From Andreprevotia chitinilytica DSM 18519 (GTDB lineage: Bacteria; Pseudomonadota; Gammaproteobacteria; Burkholderiales; Chitinibacteraceae), in NCBI RefSeq assembly GCF_000711875.1, contig NZ_JONM01000003.1, positions 1 through 64,000 of the forward strand: a stretch of DNA of 64,000 nt. Direction: 5' to 3'. Numbering within the stretch: the first letter of the stretch is position 1; every line of letters begins with the position of its first letter. Shown one piece after another: positions 63,998 through 64,000 of this stretch. The notes beneath the pieces are model-generated. The model was not told the DNA's origin, did no database searches, and saw only the letters and a list, made by a program, of their open reading frames with translations. The translations under genes and the position numbers were made by a program.

Positions 63998-64000
63998 ATG
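63998..64000 (+). CDS. Start codon of the next gene, probably aspartyl-tRNA synthetase (partial)
   Basis: Only the ATG is in the window, preceded by AAGGACTTTGAACTCA, a good ribosome binding site nine bases away. The identity is inferred purely from the conserved FmdB-DUF502-aspS order. Confidence 0.4.

Noticed and set aside
1..64000. CRISPR array, prophage, integron or toxin-antitoxin system
   Set aside because: No regularly spaced direct repeats, phage genes, integrase or paired small toxin genes were found. The repeats present are palindromic intergenic elements.

Overview
The window looks like chromosomal DNA of a GC-rich betaproteobacterium, most likely from the Neisseriales and possibly near the Chitinibacteraceae. 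This is inferred from gene content and order: rimP-nusA-infB, tig-clpP-clpX-lon-hup with tRNAs downstream, FmdB-DUF502 followed by a start codon at the right edge, the PhaR/phasin pair, and a two-subunit bacterioferritin of Neisseria type. Most of the window is conserved housekeeping sequence. Accessory DNA is limited to one insertion-sequence end at the left edge and several small palindromic repeats between genes.

Layout. 1-335: end of an IS481-type element with the start of its transposase. 378-10229: D-xylose use. On the minus strand are xylA (isomerase), xylB (kinase) and xylF-xylG-xylH (ABC importer). The regulator xylR and galM diverge from them. A 20-base motif shared by the xylA and xylB upstream regions is a candidate XylR operator. 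10230-10743: repeat-rich gap. 10744-15213 (minus): fadD, pilU, an ArsC/Spx-like gene and dapE. 15287-24417 (plus): translation and RNA metabolism (rimP, nusA, infB, rbfA, truB, rpsO, pnp), with a terminator-like hairpin in the rimP leader, a terminator plus inverted repeats after infB, and structured leaders before rpsO and pnp. 24530-25959: divergent phasin and phaR. 26055-30165: rimO, tcdA, an ArnT-like membrane glycosyltransferase and tRNA-Leu. 30631-37226: trigger factor, ClpP, ClpX, Lon, HU, tRNA-Val and tRNA-Asp. 37507-40603: PpiD and a purine nucleoside permease-like protein.

40658-45758 reads as an electrophile/oxidant response region. A NemR-type TetR repressor has two identical 15-bp operators, one before a YqhD-like alcohol dehydrogenase (followed by a CurA-like reductase) and one in the divergent promoter region shared with a DsbA/FrnE-like thiol protein, DoxX and a YgiD-like dioxygenase. 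45828-53966: a metallophosphoesterase lipoprotein, a peptide-binding protein, catalase, an LMW-phosphatase-like protein, aminopeptidase N and an unrecognised 56-residue basic protein. 54104-56286: sulfite reductase hemoprotein with a DUF934 partner. 56406-57826: iron storage (Fur box, Bfd, and two Bfr paralogs with complementary active sites). 57959-58972: an inositol-monophosphatase-family protein and DUF3460. 59057-62735 (minus): a bd-oxidase operon gbsR-like, cydP, cydA, cydB, cydX, with a perfect palindromic operator at its promoter. 62961-64000: FmdB zinc ribbon, DUF502, and a start codon that probably begins aspS.

I found no CRISPR array, prophage, toxin-antitoxin pair or clearly novel multi-gene system. 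The most useful leads are regulatory (NemR, GbsR/cyd, XylR, rimP leader), the split bacterioferritin and the 56-residue ORF. All family assignments rest on motif recognition by eye.
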